From contig CBDCWO010000006.1 in NCBI GenBank assembly GCA_965223405.1, positions 682,001 through 746,000 on the forward strand: a DNA stretch of 64,000 bases, read 5' to 3'. This document shows, in pieces, positions 49,147 through 58,161 of this stretch. The first letter of the stretch is position 1. Each line of letters begins with the position of its first letter. Source of the stretch: CBDCWO01 sp965223405 (GTDB taxonomy: Bacteria; Bacteroidota; Bacteroidia; Chitinophagales; Saprospiraceae). The notes below the pieces were generated by a model, which did not search any database, was not told where the DNA came from, and worked only from the letters and a program-made list of their open reading frames with translations. Position numbers and translations under genes: made by a program.

Positions 49147-50574
49147 TTAATCTAGTTTAAGTGGATTTCCTAAATAGTAATCAATAACTTTTAATCGAAA
49201 AATGTAATCGTATTTCGCAATAATTGCATCATTCGACGCCCTGTCCATACGATTTTTAGCTTCAGTCAACTCATAAGTATTTGCGGAGCCTAAATTGAAT
49301 TTGCGCTCCGCATTTATAAAGGCAGAATTTAATGACTCAAGGGTTTTTTGAGCCGCCAGAAATGCTTTTTTCGCAGCTTTAGCGTCTGCTACGGCCCTTT
49401 GTACGTTTGTCTTTAAAGTTTCGGTATTTTGCTCATTATTCAGCAAAGTGTTCTCTAAATTCAATTCGGCCTGACGAATATTTGTTTTATTTTGACCCCG
49501 ACTCAAAATCGGGATGGTTAGCTGGACTCCTGCTCCAAATCCCAGATTTTCATTCAGCTGATCAAAAAATGGAGTTTTGCTGATCCCGGTAGGTACTTTT
49601 TGGTCCACTTCAAAGGAGACCATTTCTCCATTAATAAACACGCCTGGAGTAGGTATACGGGCTGTTCTAAATCCATCAATGGATTGTGCCAAAGAAGAAA
49701 ATGTGGTATTTAATCCTGCTCCGATGCCAATGCTTGGATAACCTTGAGACTTTGCAATTTTAATATCCAGTTCAGCCATTTTTATCCCCAATTTATCTGC
49801 TTTAATATTGGGTTGGGTTTCCACTGCACGGGCATAAACCATTTCAAAAGTAAAGTTTTCAGGGTCCACGTCAAGCGGGACGGAAACCTCAGGTCTTAGC
49901 AACCTCATTTCATACAAAGGATCAAGGCGTAAGAGAAACTTTAGGTTCATCATTGCCATTTCCAGGTTATTCTCCGCATTGATCAGTAACTGCTCGTCTC
50001 CGGCTAATTGCGCTTCCAGATCCAGTCTGTCATTAGCAGGCAGTGAGCCCGCCTTAATTAATTTTTCGGTTCGGTCTAGTTGTCGTTTGCTCAAGGCTAG
50101 TTGCGCTTGCTGGTTTTTCAATCGGTCTTCTTCAAATAGTACGTTAAGGAACGCTGTAACCACACTTAGTGCTATATCGTTTATTGTTTGGTTTTTTCTT
50201 AATTCCTGATCTTGAAGGGCTATTCGGTTTTTTTCGATGTTGTATTTTAAAAATCCACCATTGTAGATAGTCATTCCAGTGTTTAATCCATAGCTGTTGT
50301 AGCTTAACGATCTGGATTCAAAGTCATTAGTACTCGGATCAATATTCCGTCCCCAATTATACTGATAACTCGAACTTCCTGATAAGTTGGGCAAACGATT
50401 GTTTTGGCTTTGTTTAAGGTTTAAGTCACTAGACCTTATTCCAATCTCATATTGTTTTATCTGGAGGTTATTTTCCCAGGCATGATCCACACATCTCTCC
50501 AGACTCCATTGTTCCTGGGCAACCGCAGTGATATTCAAAGCAATAAAAATAATCCAAAGGCTTAGTCTTTTCAT
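49147..50574 (-). CDS. TolC family outer-membrane efflux protein
   Basis: 475 residues. Signal peptide MKRLSLWIIFIALNITAVAQ. Two outer-membrane-factor repeats of long helices with strands: WSLERCVDHAWENNLQIKQ at the start, SNRLPNLSGSSSYQYNWGR in the first strand region, and the second repeat from SQGYPSIGIGAGLN on. Ends FRLKVIDYYLGNPLKL. It is the outer-membrane channel for tripartite export, with the adaptor gene following directly. Confidence 0.9.
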   Translation of the reverse strand: MKRLSLWIIFIALNITAVAQEQWSLERCVDHAWENNLQIKQYEIGIRSSDLNLKQSQNNRLPNLSGSSSYQYNWGRNIDPSTNDFESRSLSYNSYGLNTGMTIYNGGFLKYNIEKNRIALQDQELRKNQTINDIALSVVTAFLNVLFEEDRLKNQQAQLALSKRQLDRTEKLIKAGSLPANDRLDLEAQLAGDEQLLINAENNLEMAMMNLKFLLRLDPLYEMRLLRPEVSVPLDVDPENFTFEMVYARAVETQPNIKADKLGIKMAELDIKIAKSQGYPSIGIGAGLNTTFSSLAQSIDGFRTARIPTPGVFINGEMVSFEVDQKVPTGISKTPFFDQLNENLGFGAGVQLTIPILSRGQNKTNIRQAELNLENTLLNNEQNTETLKTNVQRAVADAKAAKKAFLAAQKTLESLNSAFINAERKFNLGSANTYELTEAKNRMDRASNDAIIAKYDYIFRLKVIDYYLGNPLKLD

Positions 50575-50716
50575 AATCCAGCGTTTGTGGCAATATTAAT
50601 TATAGTTGCCTGAAATGATGAAATAATTATATCAACTGGGATTAATTATAGATTAAAACTAAGTTGAGTAGCAGTGAGGTCCTTTTCCTATGAAACTTAG
50701 GCAGAAATTAAGCAAA

Positions 50717-52015
50717 TCAATTTTTAAAAGATTGGAATGTTTGGATCCCAATTAAGTAGTCATAACGTGCTCCAAAAGGACGATGGTAAATCAAAACGGT
50801 ATATTCATTTTCTGTTTCGTACCAGTTTCCCTCTAGTTTTTGCGTATCTACATATCCGGTTTCAGTATCTAAAGTGGCATAGATATAGTTATAGATTCCT
50901 TGCTTTAACAAAAACTCACCGGTATATCCTCCTTCATTATCATTGTATTTCATCCTGAAATCTTCTTTACACTCCCAATCATTGACATCTGAAATCCAGT
51001 AAATTTCCTGGTTATCAATTGACTCAGATTCCAATAAAAAATTACAATAAACATATTCGGCTGAGGTACTTGCCCTAGGCTTCTCTTTGTTATCAATGAG
51101 AAACTGCCCATTAATATCTTCTTCGGTAAAATAGTTTTTATATGTGCGAATGGACTCAGGTTCTGCAAAAACCACATATCCATCGTTATATTCTTCCACC
51201 GCTTCTACTTGCTTGGATCTAAATCTAAGTGAGCGTATATCCAGAATTCGAAATTCTTTTCCCGCGGGAAATACTAATTCATGGCCAATGTCAAAAACGA
51301 GATCCTCTCCTTGAACATATTTTGGCAATACGTCCTCAATCGCTTTATCCCAGCGGTCATTTTGTAAAATAGTAACATGAATATCCTGTAGAGGATCACT
51401 TAAGATCACATCCTTGATATTGATATAGAGTTGGAACTGCTGGTGTGATCTTTGATGCTTCGCGTTAATAGGCTTCACGAACTCGATGCGCGGTTTCAGT
51501 TTAGTATCCACAACATAGAATCTTCGGGTAATAACCGGAAGTGGGTTGGAACCATCATCAAATACGTGGATTAGATAATTTCCGGATTTTAACAATGATA
51601 TTTTTGAGTTAGGAAGAGCAAGTTCGTAATGCGTGTAGTCATGGCGAGTTGACTCAGAATAATCCAATTGACGAATTTGCTCCCCTTGAAATCCTTGTAT
51701 ATATTCCTGTTCTTCCAAATCCGAAGGATCCCATTTCCGATCACAATGTTCAATAGTATAGGTATATCGTTTTGAGCCACCTTCCATGTCGTCGAATGAC
51801 AGGATGATCGACCCCCGGGTATTCAATTCCAGGATTGGCATGGTCAAAGGCAAGCCGGCAGTATGGAATTTCACCGATTTTATTTGAGCGTTGTAGGTGT
51901 GATTATATCCAACTAATTCATCTTGGGCAGTTAAGGTCATTTGACCGATCAATAGCAAAACGAAGCCCCAAAGTTTCACTATTTTTAGAAATTCTACTTG
52001 GCTTTGCTTGTCCAT
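50717..52015 (-). CDS. DUF5103 domain protein
   Basis: 432 residues. Signal sequence to about residue 30 (LWGFVLLLIGQMTLTAQ). DUF5103 pattern: LNTRGSIILSFDDMEGGSKRYTYT... (HCDRKWDPSDLEEQEYIQGF), and SGNYLIHVFDDGSN. DUF5103 is a conserved secreted protein of Bacteroidota, with an Ig-like fold, of unknown role. It overlaps the DNA glycosylase gene by 22 bases, so it is translated from the guaB transcript. Confidence 0.85.
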   Translation of the reverse strand: MDKQSQVEFLKIVKLWGFVLLLIGQMTLTAQDELVGYNHTYNAQIKSVKFHTAGLPLTMPILELNTRGSIILSFDDMEGGSKRYTYTIEHCDRKWDPSDLEEQEYIQGFQGEQIRQLDYSESTRHDYTHYELALPNSKISLLKSGNYLIHVFDDGSNPLPVITRRFYVVDTKLKPRIEFVKPINAKHQRSHQQFQLYINIKDVILSDPLQDIHVTILQNDRWDKAIEDVLPKYVQGEDLVFDIGHELVFPAGKEFRILDIRSLRFRSKQVEAVEEYNDGYVVFAEPESIRTYKNYFTEEDINGQFLIDNKEKPRASTSAEYVYCNFLLESESIDNQEIYWISDVNDWECKEDFRMKYNDNEGGYTGEFLLKQGIYNYIYATLDTETGYVDTQKLEGNWYETENEYTVLIYHRPFGARYDYLIGIQTFQSFKN

Positions 52016-52608
52016 GGATTATTCTTTATTCTAAATCGCCAGGGCCAACTGGCACACTCATCAGCATAATCTATTCCAACCCGAGGACTACTCAATATAT
52101 CTTCTGTATTCAGTTCCAAACCTTGATCTTCAACCCATAAAGTGCTTCCTTTTACTAAATCAGCTCCAGTATGATAAGTCTGAATTCCCAAAGCCTGGCA
52201 TACTAACCCAGGTCCTGAAGTCAATCCGTATCCGGAATCTTTGGACCTTCTTTTAATCATCTGATTGAGATTTTGCCTGGGTTCCAGGGCCCTGATTAAC
52301 ACGGCATGTGCCATTTCTTTAGGGCCAGTGACTACATTGAACATATTATGGATTCCATAACAGAGATAAACATAAGCTAATCCCCCCTCTGCAAACATGA
52401 TTTCGGTCCTTTTAGTTCTGCGGTTACCATAAGCATGGCTGGCTTTGTCATCCGGAGCTCGATAAGCTTCCGTTTCTACGATTACTCCTGAAGTGAGTAC
52501 ATCGTCTATTTTTGAAACCAAAAGCTTTCCCAATAGCTCCTTAGCAATCTGTACTACATCTTCCCGGGCAAAAAATCTCTTGGGAAGTTTTTCATACCTG
52601 GTTTCCAT
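51994..52608 (-). CDS. DNA-3-methyladenine glycosylase (AAG/MPG family)
   Basis: 204 residues from ATG 52608. AAG family: RFFAREDVVQIAKELLGK near 12-30, the catalytic IVETEAYRAPDDKASHA with the active Glu, TEIMFAEGGLAYVYLCYG and the DNA-binding SGPGLVCQALGI. It removes alkylated purines such as 3-methyladenine and hypoxanthine to start base-excision repair. The ATG at 52608 was chosen over an ORF start at 52743 that overlaps guaB. It lies 7 bases after guaB and overlaps DUF5103. Confidence 0.9.
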   Translation of the reverse strand: METRYEKLPKRFFAREDVVQIAKELLGKLLVSKIDDVLTSGVIVETEAYRAPDDKASHAYGNRRTKRTEIMFAEGGLAYVYLCYGIHNMFNVVTGPKEMAHAVLIRALEPRQNLNQMIKRRSKDSGYGLTSGPGLVCQALGIQTYHTGADLVKGSTLWVEDQGLELNTEDILSSPRVGIDYADECASWPWRFRIKNNPWTSKAK

Positions 52609-52615
52609 AAGTCTA

Positions 52616-54091
52616 TTATTTGCGACTATAATTTGGAGATTCCTTAGTAATGGTGATGTGGTGGGGGTGACTTTCTTGTACTCCTGCAGGTGTAATTTTG
52701 ACCATGGTTGCATCTTGCAATTGAGTGATATTGGGTGTTCCACAGTACCCCATGCTCGCTTTCAGCCCTCCTGTATACTGTACCATTACTTCCGAAAGTG
52801 TCCCCTTATAAGGTACGCGGCCTTCGATACCTTCTGGTACTAATTTTTTAATATCGTCTTCCACATCCTGAAAATACCTATCCTTTGATCCCTTTTGCAT
52901 GGCTCCTAAAGACCCCATGCCGCGGTAAATCTTAAATTTTCTTCCTTCAAAAATCACGGTTTCTCCCGGAGCTTCTTCTACCCCGGCAAACAATGAGCCT
53001 GCCATGATCGAATCGGCACCGGCAGCTATTGCTTTAGCAATGTCCCCGGTATACCGGATACCTCCATCTCCGATTATAGGTACCCCCGTATTTTTTATGG
53101 CCTGTGATGCGGACATGATTGCTGTCAATTGAGGTACTCCCACCCCTGTGACTATTCGAGTGGTACAAATACTACCGGGACCGATTCCAACCTTTACTGC
53201 ATTTACCCCAGCCTCTACCAACGCTTGAGCTCCCTCCGCAGTTCCCACGTTTCCTCCTATTATTTGCAGATTTGGATATTTTTTGCGGATCTCTTTGATT
53301 GTTTTAAGGACGCCTTGTGAATGCCCGTGAGCAGTATCTACACAAACGACATCTACATCCACCTCAATTAATGCTTCCAAACGGGCAAATGTATCACTAC
53401 TCACTCCCAGAGCAGCGCCAACCATTAATCTCCCCGAACTATCCTTACACGAATTGGGATAATCCTCTAATTTCATTATATCCTTGTAAGTGATCAAGCC
53501 TACCAGATGATTGGCTTCATCCACAACGGGAAGTTTTTCAATTTTATATTCCTGAAGAATATGTCGGGCTTGTTCCAAATTAGTTCCAACCGGGGCGGTA
53601 ATTAAATTTTCCGATGTCATAAGTTGAGTAATCGGTTTTTCAAACTCCGTTTCAAATCTCAAATCCCGGTTGGTCAATATCCCAATGAGTTTACCGGAAT
53701 CATCGATTACAGGAATCCCTCCAATCTTATATCGTCGCATTAGAGCCAGGGCATCTTTAACCTCTGCTTCGGCAGATAAAGTAACCGGATCTTTAATCAT
53801 ACCACTTTCAGATCGCTTTACGCTCCGGACTTGCTCCGCTTGTTTTTCGACAGACATGTTTTTGTGGATGATACCGATACCTCCTTCTCTGGCAATGGCA
53901 ATAGCCAGCCTTTCTTCGGTGACCGTATCCATAGCCGCAGAAACAATGGGAATGTTTAATTTTAGTTCAGTCGTTAATTTGGATTGAATATTTACTTCGC
54001 GGGGAAGAACCTGAGAATAGGATGGAAGCAATAAGACATCATCGAAAGTCAGCGCCTCATCAATTGTTTTTGAACTTTTGTTTCTTTCCAT
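52616..54091 (-). CDS. guaB: IMP dehydrogenase
   Basis: 491 residues from ATG 54091 (MERNKSSKTIDEALTFDDVL...). Two CBS domains (about 95-205) flank the catalytic (beta/alpha)8 barrel. The active-site Cys is in GPGSICTTRIVTGVGVPQ, and the flap has RYFQ. IMPDH oxidises IMP to XMP with NAD, the first committed step of GMP synthesis. The open frame extends to 54190, but the ORF upstream of the chosen ATG is not conserved. First gene of the guaB-AAG-DUF5103 operon. Confidence 0.97.
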   Translation of the reverse strand: MERNKSSKTIDEALTFDDVLLLPSYSQVLPREVNIQSKLTTELKLNIPIVSAAMDTVTEERLAIAIAREGGIGIIHKNMSVEKQAEQVRSVKRSESGMIKDPVTLSAEAEVKDALALMRRYKIGGIPVIDDSGKLIGILTNRDLRFETEFEKPITQLMTSENLITAPVGTNLEQARHILQEYKIEKLPVVDEANHLVGLITYKDIMKLEDYPNSCKDSSGRLMVGAALGVSSDTFARLEALIEVDVDVVCVDTAHGHSQGVLKTIKEIRKKYPNLQIIGGNVGTAEGAQALVEAGVNAVKVGIGPGSICTTRIVTGVGVPQLTAIMSASQAIKNTGVPIIGDGGIRYTGDIAKAIAAGADSIMAGSLFAGVEEAPGETVIFEGRKFKIYRGMGSLGAMQKGSKDRYFQDVEDDIKKLVPEGIEGRVPYKGTLSEVMVQYTGGLKASMGYCGTPNITQLQDATMVKITPAGVQESHPHHITITKESPNYSRK

Positions 54092-54094
54092 GCG

Positions 54095-54102
54095 CAAAGG
54101 TA
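54095..54102 (-). promoter_or_regulatory. -7 box directly before guaB
   Basis: TACCTTTG on the minus strand is three bases before the guaB ATG. Normal spacing would put the transcript start at or next to the A of the ATG, implying a leaderless or near-leaderless message. No convincing -33 element. Confidence 0.35.
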
Positions 54103-54196
54103 AAAAAGAATCTTGAGGAACATAAGATCCTACTATGATTTCCTTGACTGAATTAAGATGCAGGCGATTTGCCAAAATTCTAGGGCACAAGATCTC

Positions 54197-55042
54197 TTAA
54201 TAAATAAAATGGTGCTGCTGGAAAGAACAAATCGGAACATATCCGATATTTTGATATATCCGGTTTGAGGTAGGATAATCCAGGTCGGTGAATAATGTAC
54301 AAAAGGAATAACCCTTTTCAAGCAGTTTCTGACTTAACTGAGCAACACAACTTGATGCAAAACCACGTTTGCGATACTCTTTGGGAGTAAAAACATAATT
54401 TACAGTTATTCCATTTGGGGTAGGCCGTGAACTTGCGGCAAGTGATACAATTTCCGAATTGTCCACCCATACCCAAATGCTTTGGTCATTTATTTTTTGA
54501 GTTGCGATTCTATTTACTTCTGACATAGTCACTGGAATATTTATTTCTTTACTAAAGTCAAAAAGCATCTTTTCGGTTTTCCTAGAATCTTTGGGCTCGG
54601 CAGGACGTAGATAGCCAGAAGAAAATCGAACCGGTAGTACTTTTTCCAAGCGATATACCATTTGATTCATCTTCAATATGGACTGACAACCCTTCATTTC
54701 ACACCAAAGCCTAACAAACTTTTGTACTGCTTCCTTCGGGCCAATAACTCCCGGAAGGTGAATCGATTTTGCGATCAGAAAACGAACCAAATCATGGAGT
54801 ACAAGGGAAAGGTCATCATCCACTCCGGCCAGGATTAAATTATGTGGTGGGGTTTGAATCACAGCATAAATTGGTAATCCATCTTGTTCGACAGCGATGA
54901 GCAAGGGAGGATTAGGTCCAACAGATTTAGATATGGGAAGCAATAATCCTATCATAAGACTATTTACATCTTCCCGGGTTTCCAGAATGGGTAACACTTT
55001 TTGTAGAAAGGTAGCTACGTCCTCGTGTTTTGTTACTTTCAT
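54197..55042 (-). CDS. GNAT family N-acetyltransferase
   Basis: 281 residues from ATG 55042 (MKVTKHEDVATFLQ...). The C-terminal half is GNAT: GITVNYVFTPKEYRKRGFASSCV contains the acetyl-CoA loop RKRGFA, followed by YSFCTLFTDLDYPTSNRIYQ and the usual NIGY. The N-terminal ~130 residues are a second, GNAT-like or unrelated domain. Substrate unknown. Located upstream of guaB with a gap of 105 bases, same strand. Confidence 0.85.
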   Translation of the reverse strand: MKVTKHEDVATFLQKVLPILETREDVNSLMIGLLLPISKSVGPNPPLLIAVEQDGLPIYAVIQTPPHNLILAGVDDDLSLVLHDLVRFLIAKSIHLPGVIGPKEAVQKFVRLWCEMKGCQSILKMNQMVYRLEKVLPVRFSSGYLRPAEPKDSRKTEKMLFDFSKEINIPVTMSEVNRIATQKINDQSIWVWVDNSEIVSLAASSRPTPNGITVNYVFTPKEYRKRGFASSCVAQLSQKLLEKGYSFCTLFTDLDYPTSNRIYQNIGYVPICSFQQHHFIY

Positions 55043-55072
55043 CGAAATACAATTCAATAATGTAATCAATCT

Positions 55073-55080
55073 CAAAGTTA
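55073..55080 (-). promoter_or_regulatory. -7 box of the GNAT gene
   Basis: TAACTTTG on the minus strand, identical to the box at 19110. It gives a leader of about 27 bases. The heptamer repeat lies about 35 bases further upstream. No -33 at normal spacing. Confidence 0.4.
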
Positions 55081-55116
55081 CTCAATTACAAGAAGTAGGA
55101 TGTCAGAGCATAAAAG

Positions 55117-55172
55117 ACAGAGAACAGAAGACTGAAGTCAGAGGACAGAGATCAGAAGACAGAGGACATAGC
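55117..55172. repeat. Eight-unit 7-bp tandem repeat
   Basis: Eight consecutive heptamers of the form (A/T)C(A/T)(G/T)A(A/G)(A/G/C), for example ACAGAGA, ACAGAAG, TCAGAGG, TCAGAAG, ACAGAGG. The two ends are degenerate. It lies 74-130 bases upstream of the GNAT start. I do not see a second copy in the window. Confidence 0.8.
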
Positions 55173-55253
55173 AGCTTTATCCAGATTCGAGTTGAATCTC
55201 AGCTTAGTGCGGATAGCTTCTTTTTCCGGATGATTATGTAAAGTTCCAGGTAA

Positions 55254-56192
55254 TTAGTCCGGTTTGATATAGTTGTTTAACCATGAGGCAAACAACCTGG
55301 GCCATTGCTGTAAGTGAGCATTCCCAATAGCCAATGCGTATCCATGCCCTCCATCGGGAAATAGATGCATTTCTACCGGTATATCAAACTGTAACAATGC
55401 CTGGTAGAATTTGAGGGAATTTTCGACAGGAACTGCTTTATCGTTTCCCGAATGGATTAAAAATGTTGGTGGTGTATTTAGGGTGATATTCAGTTCATTT
55501 GAAAAATAATTAACCAGACCAGAATCCGGAGATTGACCAATTAAATTATTTCGTGATCCGGTATGAGTAATTCCAATTTCCATAGAGATGACCGGATAAA
55601 TGAGCACCAGAAAATCCGGTCTGGCAGATAGGGTATCTATCGCTGATGTAATCTTGTAAACCTGATCATTAAAGTGAGTAGCTGAAGATGCCGCAACATG
55701 TCCTCCGGCCGAAAATCCCATAACACCAATTCTTTCAGGATTGATTCTCCATTCCTTCGCTTTATGTCGAACGACTCGAATTGCCCGTTGCACGTCTTGT
55801 AAGGGGGCAAGATGAGGGTGAATCTGTAGAGTTGAATCGGGCAATCGATATTTAAGAACAATTGCAATAATTCCTTGACCATTCATCCATTTGGCGATAT
55901 CCATCCCTTCCCAATCGTATGCCAATCCGGCATATCCTCCTCCGGGACAAATGACTACAGCTATGTCTGTCCGTTGTCTTTCGGCAGGGAGAAAAACATC
56001 CAAAGTTGGGTTAATGACTTTCGAAACCCACTTTATCCCTCTATTCTGGATGATTTCAGTCTGACCTACTTCCTTTGAGTTTGGCACTTTATCATTCCAT
56101 AAAGACATGTGGAAATCCTGAGCCTGAATCCCATCGAAATAACATAGGATACTGATCAATACCAAACAAGATTTCCTTACCCGATAATTCAT
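55254..56192 (-). CDS. Secreted alpha/beta hydrolase (esterase/lipase family)
   Basis: 312 residues. Signal peptide MNYRVRKSCLVLISILCYFDGIQAQ. Oxyanion motif VICPGGGYAGLAYDWEG, nucleophile elbow GFSAGGHVAAS, then NDKAVPVEN with the likely acid and GGHGYALAIG with the catalytic His. Fits the acetyl-xylan/BD-FAE-like esterase group, which cuts ester side groups from polysaccharides; the substrate here is unknown. Periplasmic or surface. Confidence 0.85.
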   Translation of the reverse strand: MNYRVRKSCLVLISILCYFDGIQAQDFHMSLWNDKVPNSKEVGQTEIIQNRGIKWVSKVINPTLDVFLPAERQRTDIAVVICPGGGYAGLAYDWEGMDIAKWMNGQGIIAIVLKYRLPDSTLQIHPHLAPLQDVQRAIRVVRHKAKEWRINPERIGVMGFSAGGHVAASSATHFNDQVYKITSAIDTLSARPDFLVLIYPVISMEIGITHTGSRNNLIGQSPDSGLVNYFSNELNITLNTPPTFLIHSGNDKAVPVENSLKFYQALLQFDIPVEMHLFPDGGHGYALAIGNAHLQQWPRLFASWLNNYIKPD

Positions 56193-56436
56193 TTTAAAAA
56201 TTTTTAAATATATGGAGTAGGCAAATAAGAATAAATATCCTAACCTATAATACCATGATTTTCAAAAGGCATTAATAAATAGAAAGATACTGGAAATATT
56301 AAAATATCAAGTCTCAAAAAATAGGAACTCCTAATTGATTAAAGGTATCAATGGGAACTGAATTGTTCGAAGTTTGAATTCCCAAGAGTCCGATCCATTA
56401 TTAACCAGCTCAACATTGTTTATCTGGATTCTGGAA

Positions 56437-57198
56437 TTAGCTCATTTCCTTTCTCAAAATGGTTTTGAATCGTGTCTTACTCAAATAATGATCTTCTAAA
56501 AGTTTGCCATCATGGAGTAAACTAAAAACGCCAAATCCGGAAGGGGCAGCCTGTGCTTCCCGGACCGAGTTAATTTTCGAAACCTGTAGCTCTATACCTT
56601 CCTCGATCGCTACTTCAGTAAGTGCCTGAACCGATTTTTCATGCCAGGGGCATTGATCGGCATACAACAAGTGCCAACCTTGGTAAGCAGGATGATCTTT
56701 GGTCCAGTCGATCAGTTTGGGGTCCTCTGCCTGGGGAACAAATTTCTTCACCATCAACTCAAATCTTCCAAGTTGATCTACTTTTTCATAATCGTTTTTA
56801 AGAAAGAGTTGGCTACTTGCGATCCATGGTCCTTTACTGGTCATGACTGCCACACCGTGTTTTTGTAAGTCTTTAGCCTCTTTTTCACAAATTTCCACCA
56901 ATTTAGAGCCAATTCCCTTACCCTTATCGCTTTTGGCATAAACAAACATACAGTGGATAAACATATAGTCTTTGGCCTGCACCGGCCTCCAGGCATATTC
57001 TCCGGGAATGTATTCAATAAAAGCGATTTGTTTACCCGAACTATTTTTTAAAATTTTGATTTTGAGGCCTTCTTTGATTCGTTCAATAAGCCAATCCTTT
57101 TTACATTTAAAACCAGATGCTTGAGCATCCTTAATGCAAAAGAGTTTTTCCTCCTGAATGTTTTCCGGAGTAAGTGTGATTACCGCATAGTCTTCCAT
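56437..57198 (-). CDS. GNAT acetyltransferase with YoaP-like C-terminal domain
   Basis: 253 residues. N-terminal GNAT domain with YAKSDKGKGIGSKLVEICE. From about residue 170 a thioredoxin-like YoaP domain: LLYADQCPWHEKSVQAL, where one Cys remains in a CPWH sequence, then QAAPSGFGVFSLLHDGKLL. The YoaP fusion is known in other bacteria; its function is unclear. Monocistronic. Confidence 0.85.
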   Translation of the reverse strand: MEDYAVITLTPENIQEEKLFCIKDAQASGFKCKKDWLIERIKEGLKIKILKNSSGKQIAFIEYIPGEYAWRPVQAKDYMFIHCMFVYAKSDKGKGIGSKLVEICEKEAKDLQKHGVAVMTSKGPWIASSQLFLKNDYEKVDQLGRFELMVKKFVPQAEDPKLIDWTKDHPAYQGWHLLYADQCPWHEKSVQALTEVAIEEGIELQVSKINSVREAQAAPSGFGVFSLLHDGKLLEDHYLSKTRFKTILRKEMS

Positions 57199-57232
57199 AA
57201 AGTGAATTTAATTTTATTGATACAATTATAAG

Positions 57233-57838
57233 TTAAAATTCCAGACAAAAGCCTTGAAAATTACTTGGATTCCTGCGGGCACTGTATACGTGGTCCCGAG
57301 CCAGATTCTCGGCTAAAGGTAAAGTTGTGGCATTTCTGTGATGCACATGTCCGTTTTTATGAACCAATTCGTGAATGATGACTCCAGCCCTGGTACGCAC
57401 ATTGGTGATATTGAACCAATGCGGGCATAGCTTTATTGGAGTACCCGGGGAACAATAGGCAGCCCGATTGGCATCCCTTTGGCAAAGGTAGGATCGATGA
57501 CCGGTTTGATGTTGAATTACATCGAATCGGATCGTTTGCATAAATTCCTCCCGTATCTTCCACATCCTGTCTTTGGTTTTATCCATCTGGTAGGTAGATA
57601 AGTGATCGTTACCAAACCAACGGACGATTCTACGATCTGCATTCCAAGCGTCTCGTCTCCGGTTCCGTCTGGTAATAAGTCCTCCGCTTTGATTCCACAT
57701 CCGCGCAAATGCATGCCAACCGGCTTCTGCCATTCTTTCGGCTTCATCAGCTGCCTGTTGAATCATATTTCTTTGGTTGGGGGTTAAAGGGGAATTTCCA
57801 TCCCTGTTTTGTCGGGGATCAATTGAAATAGTGGCCAT
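57233..57838 (-). CDS. M35-like (aspzincin) metallopeptidase, no signal peptide
   Basis: 201 residues. GVIIHELVHKNGHVHH gives HExxH (His156, His160). Asp182 in DHVYS matches the third-ligand DxxY of the aspzincin/M35 family. KLCPHWFNITNVRTRAG before it and NPSNFQGFCLEF at the end fit the lysine-specific metalloendopeptidase pattern. The N-terminus MATISIDPRQNRDGNSPLT has no signal peptide, which is unusual for a family usually secreted. Other HExxH families are possible. Confidence 0.6.
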   Translation of the reverse strand: MATISIDPRQNRDGNSPLTPNQRNMIQQAADEAERMAEAGWHAFARMWNQSGGLITRRNRRRDAWNADRRIVRWFGNDHLSTYQMDKTKDRMWKIREEFMQTIRFDVIQHQTGHRSYLCQRDANRAAYCSPGTPIKLCPHWFNITNVRTRAGVIIHELVHKNGHVHHRNATTLPLAENLARDHVYSARRNPSNFQGFCLEF

Positions 57839-58161
57839 GATTAAACTTTTTTTAGTGAGTAAATTGAATACAAATCACAACTTGATAAATAACGGTTCAA
57901 TGGTTGCAGAATTAATCTTGCTACTAAAACACAGCCTTTTCGGGAATGAGAAGATGCACAATTAATTAAGTACTAATGCGAAATAGGAATTGGGGTATGT
58001 CCTATACTTTACAACAAATTAACACGAGGAAAGATTTCAACTTTTAGTACTGGAAGGAGTCAGAATTCTGTAGATAATATGTGTGTTTGGGATTTCACCA
58101 ATTAACCAGGTGGTCTACTCATAAGTCCGTAATATTAGAGATAATGACATGTCTATGAGTT
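57839..58161. other. Intergenic region
   Basis: 323 bases. ACTCATA (58117-58123) and TATGAGT (58154-58160) form a weak inverted repeat just downstream of the lipoprotein stop. Otherwise nothing I can name. Confidence 0.35.

Noticed and set aside
52616..54190. Longer guaB start at 54190
   Set aside because: The first 33 residues are not conserved; the ATG at 54091 begins next to the IMPDH domain.
55117..55172. CRISPR array
   Set aside because: Units are 7 bp with no spacers.
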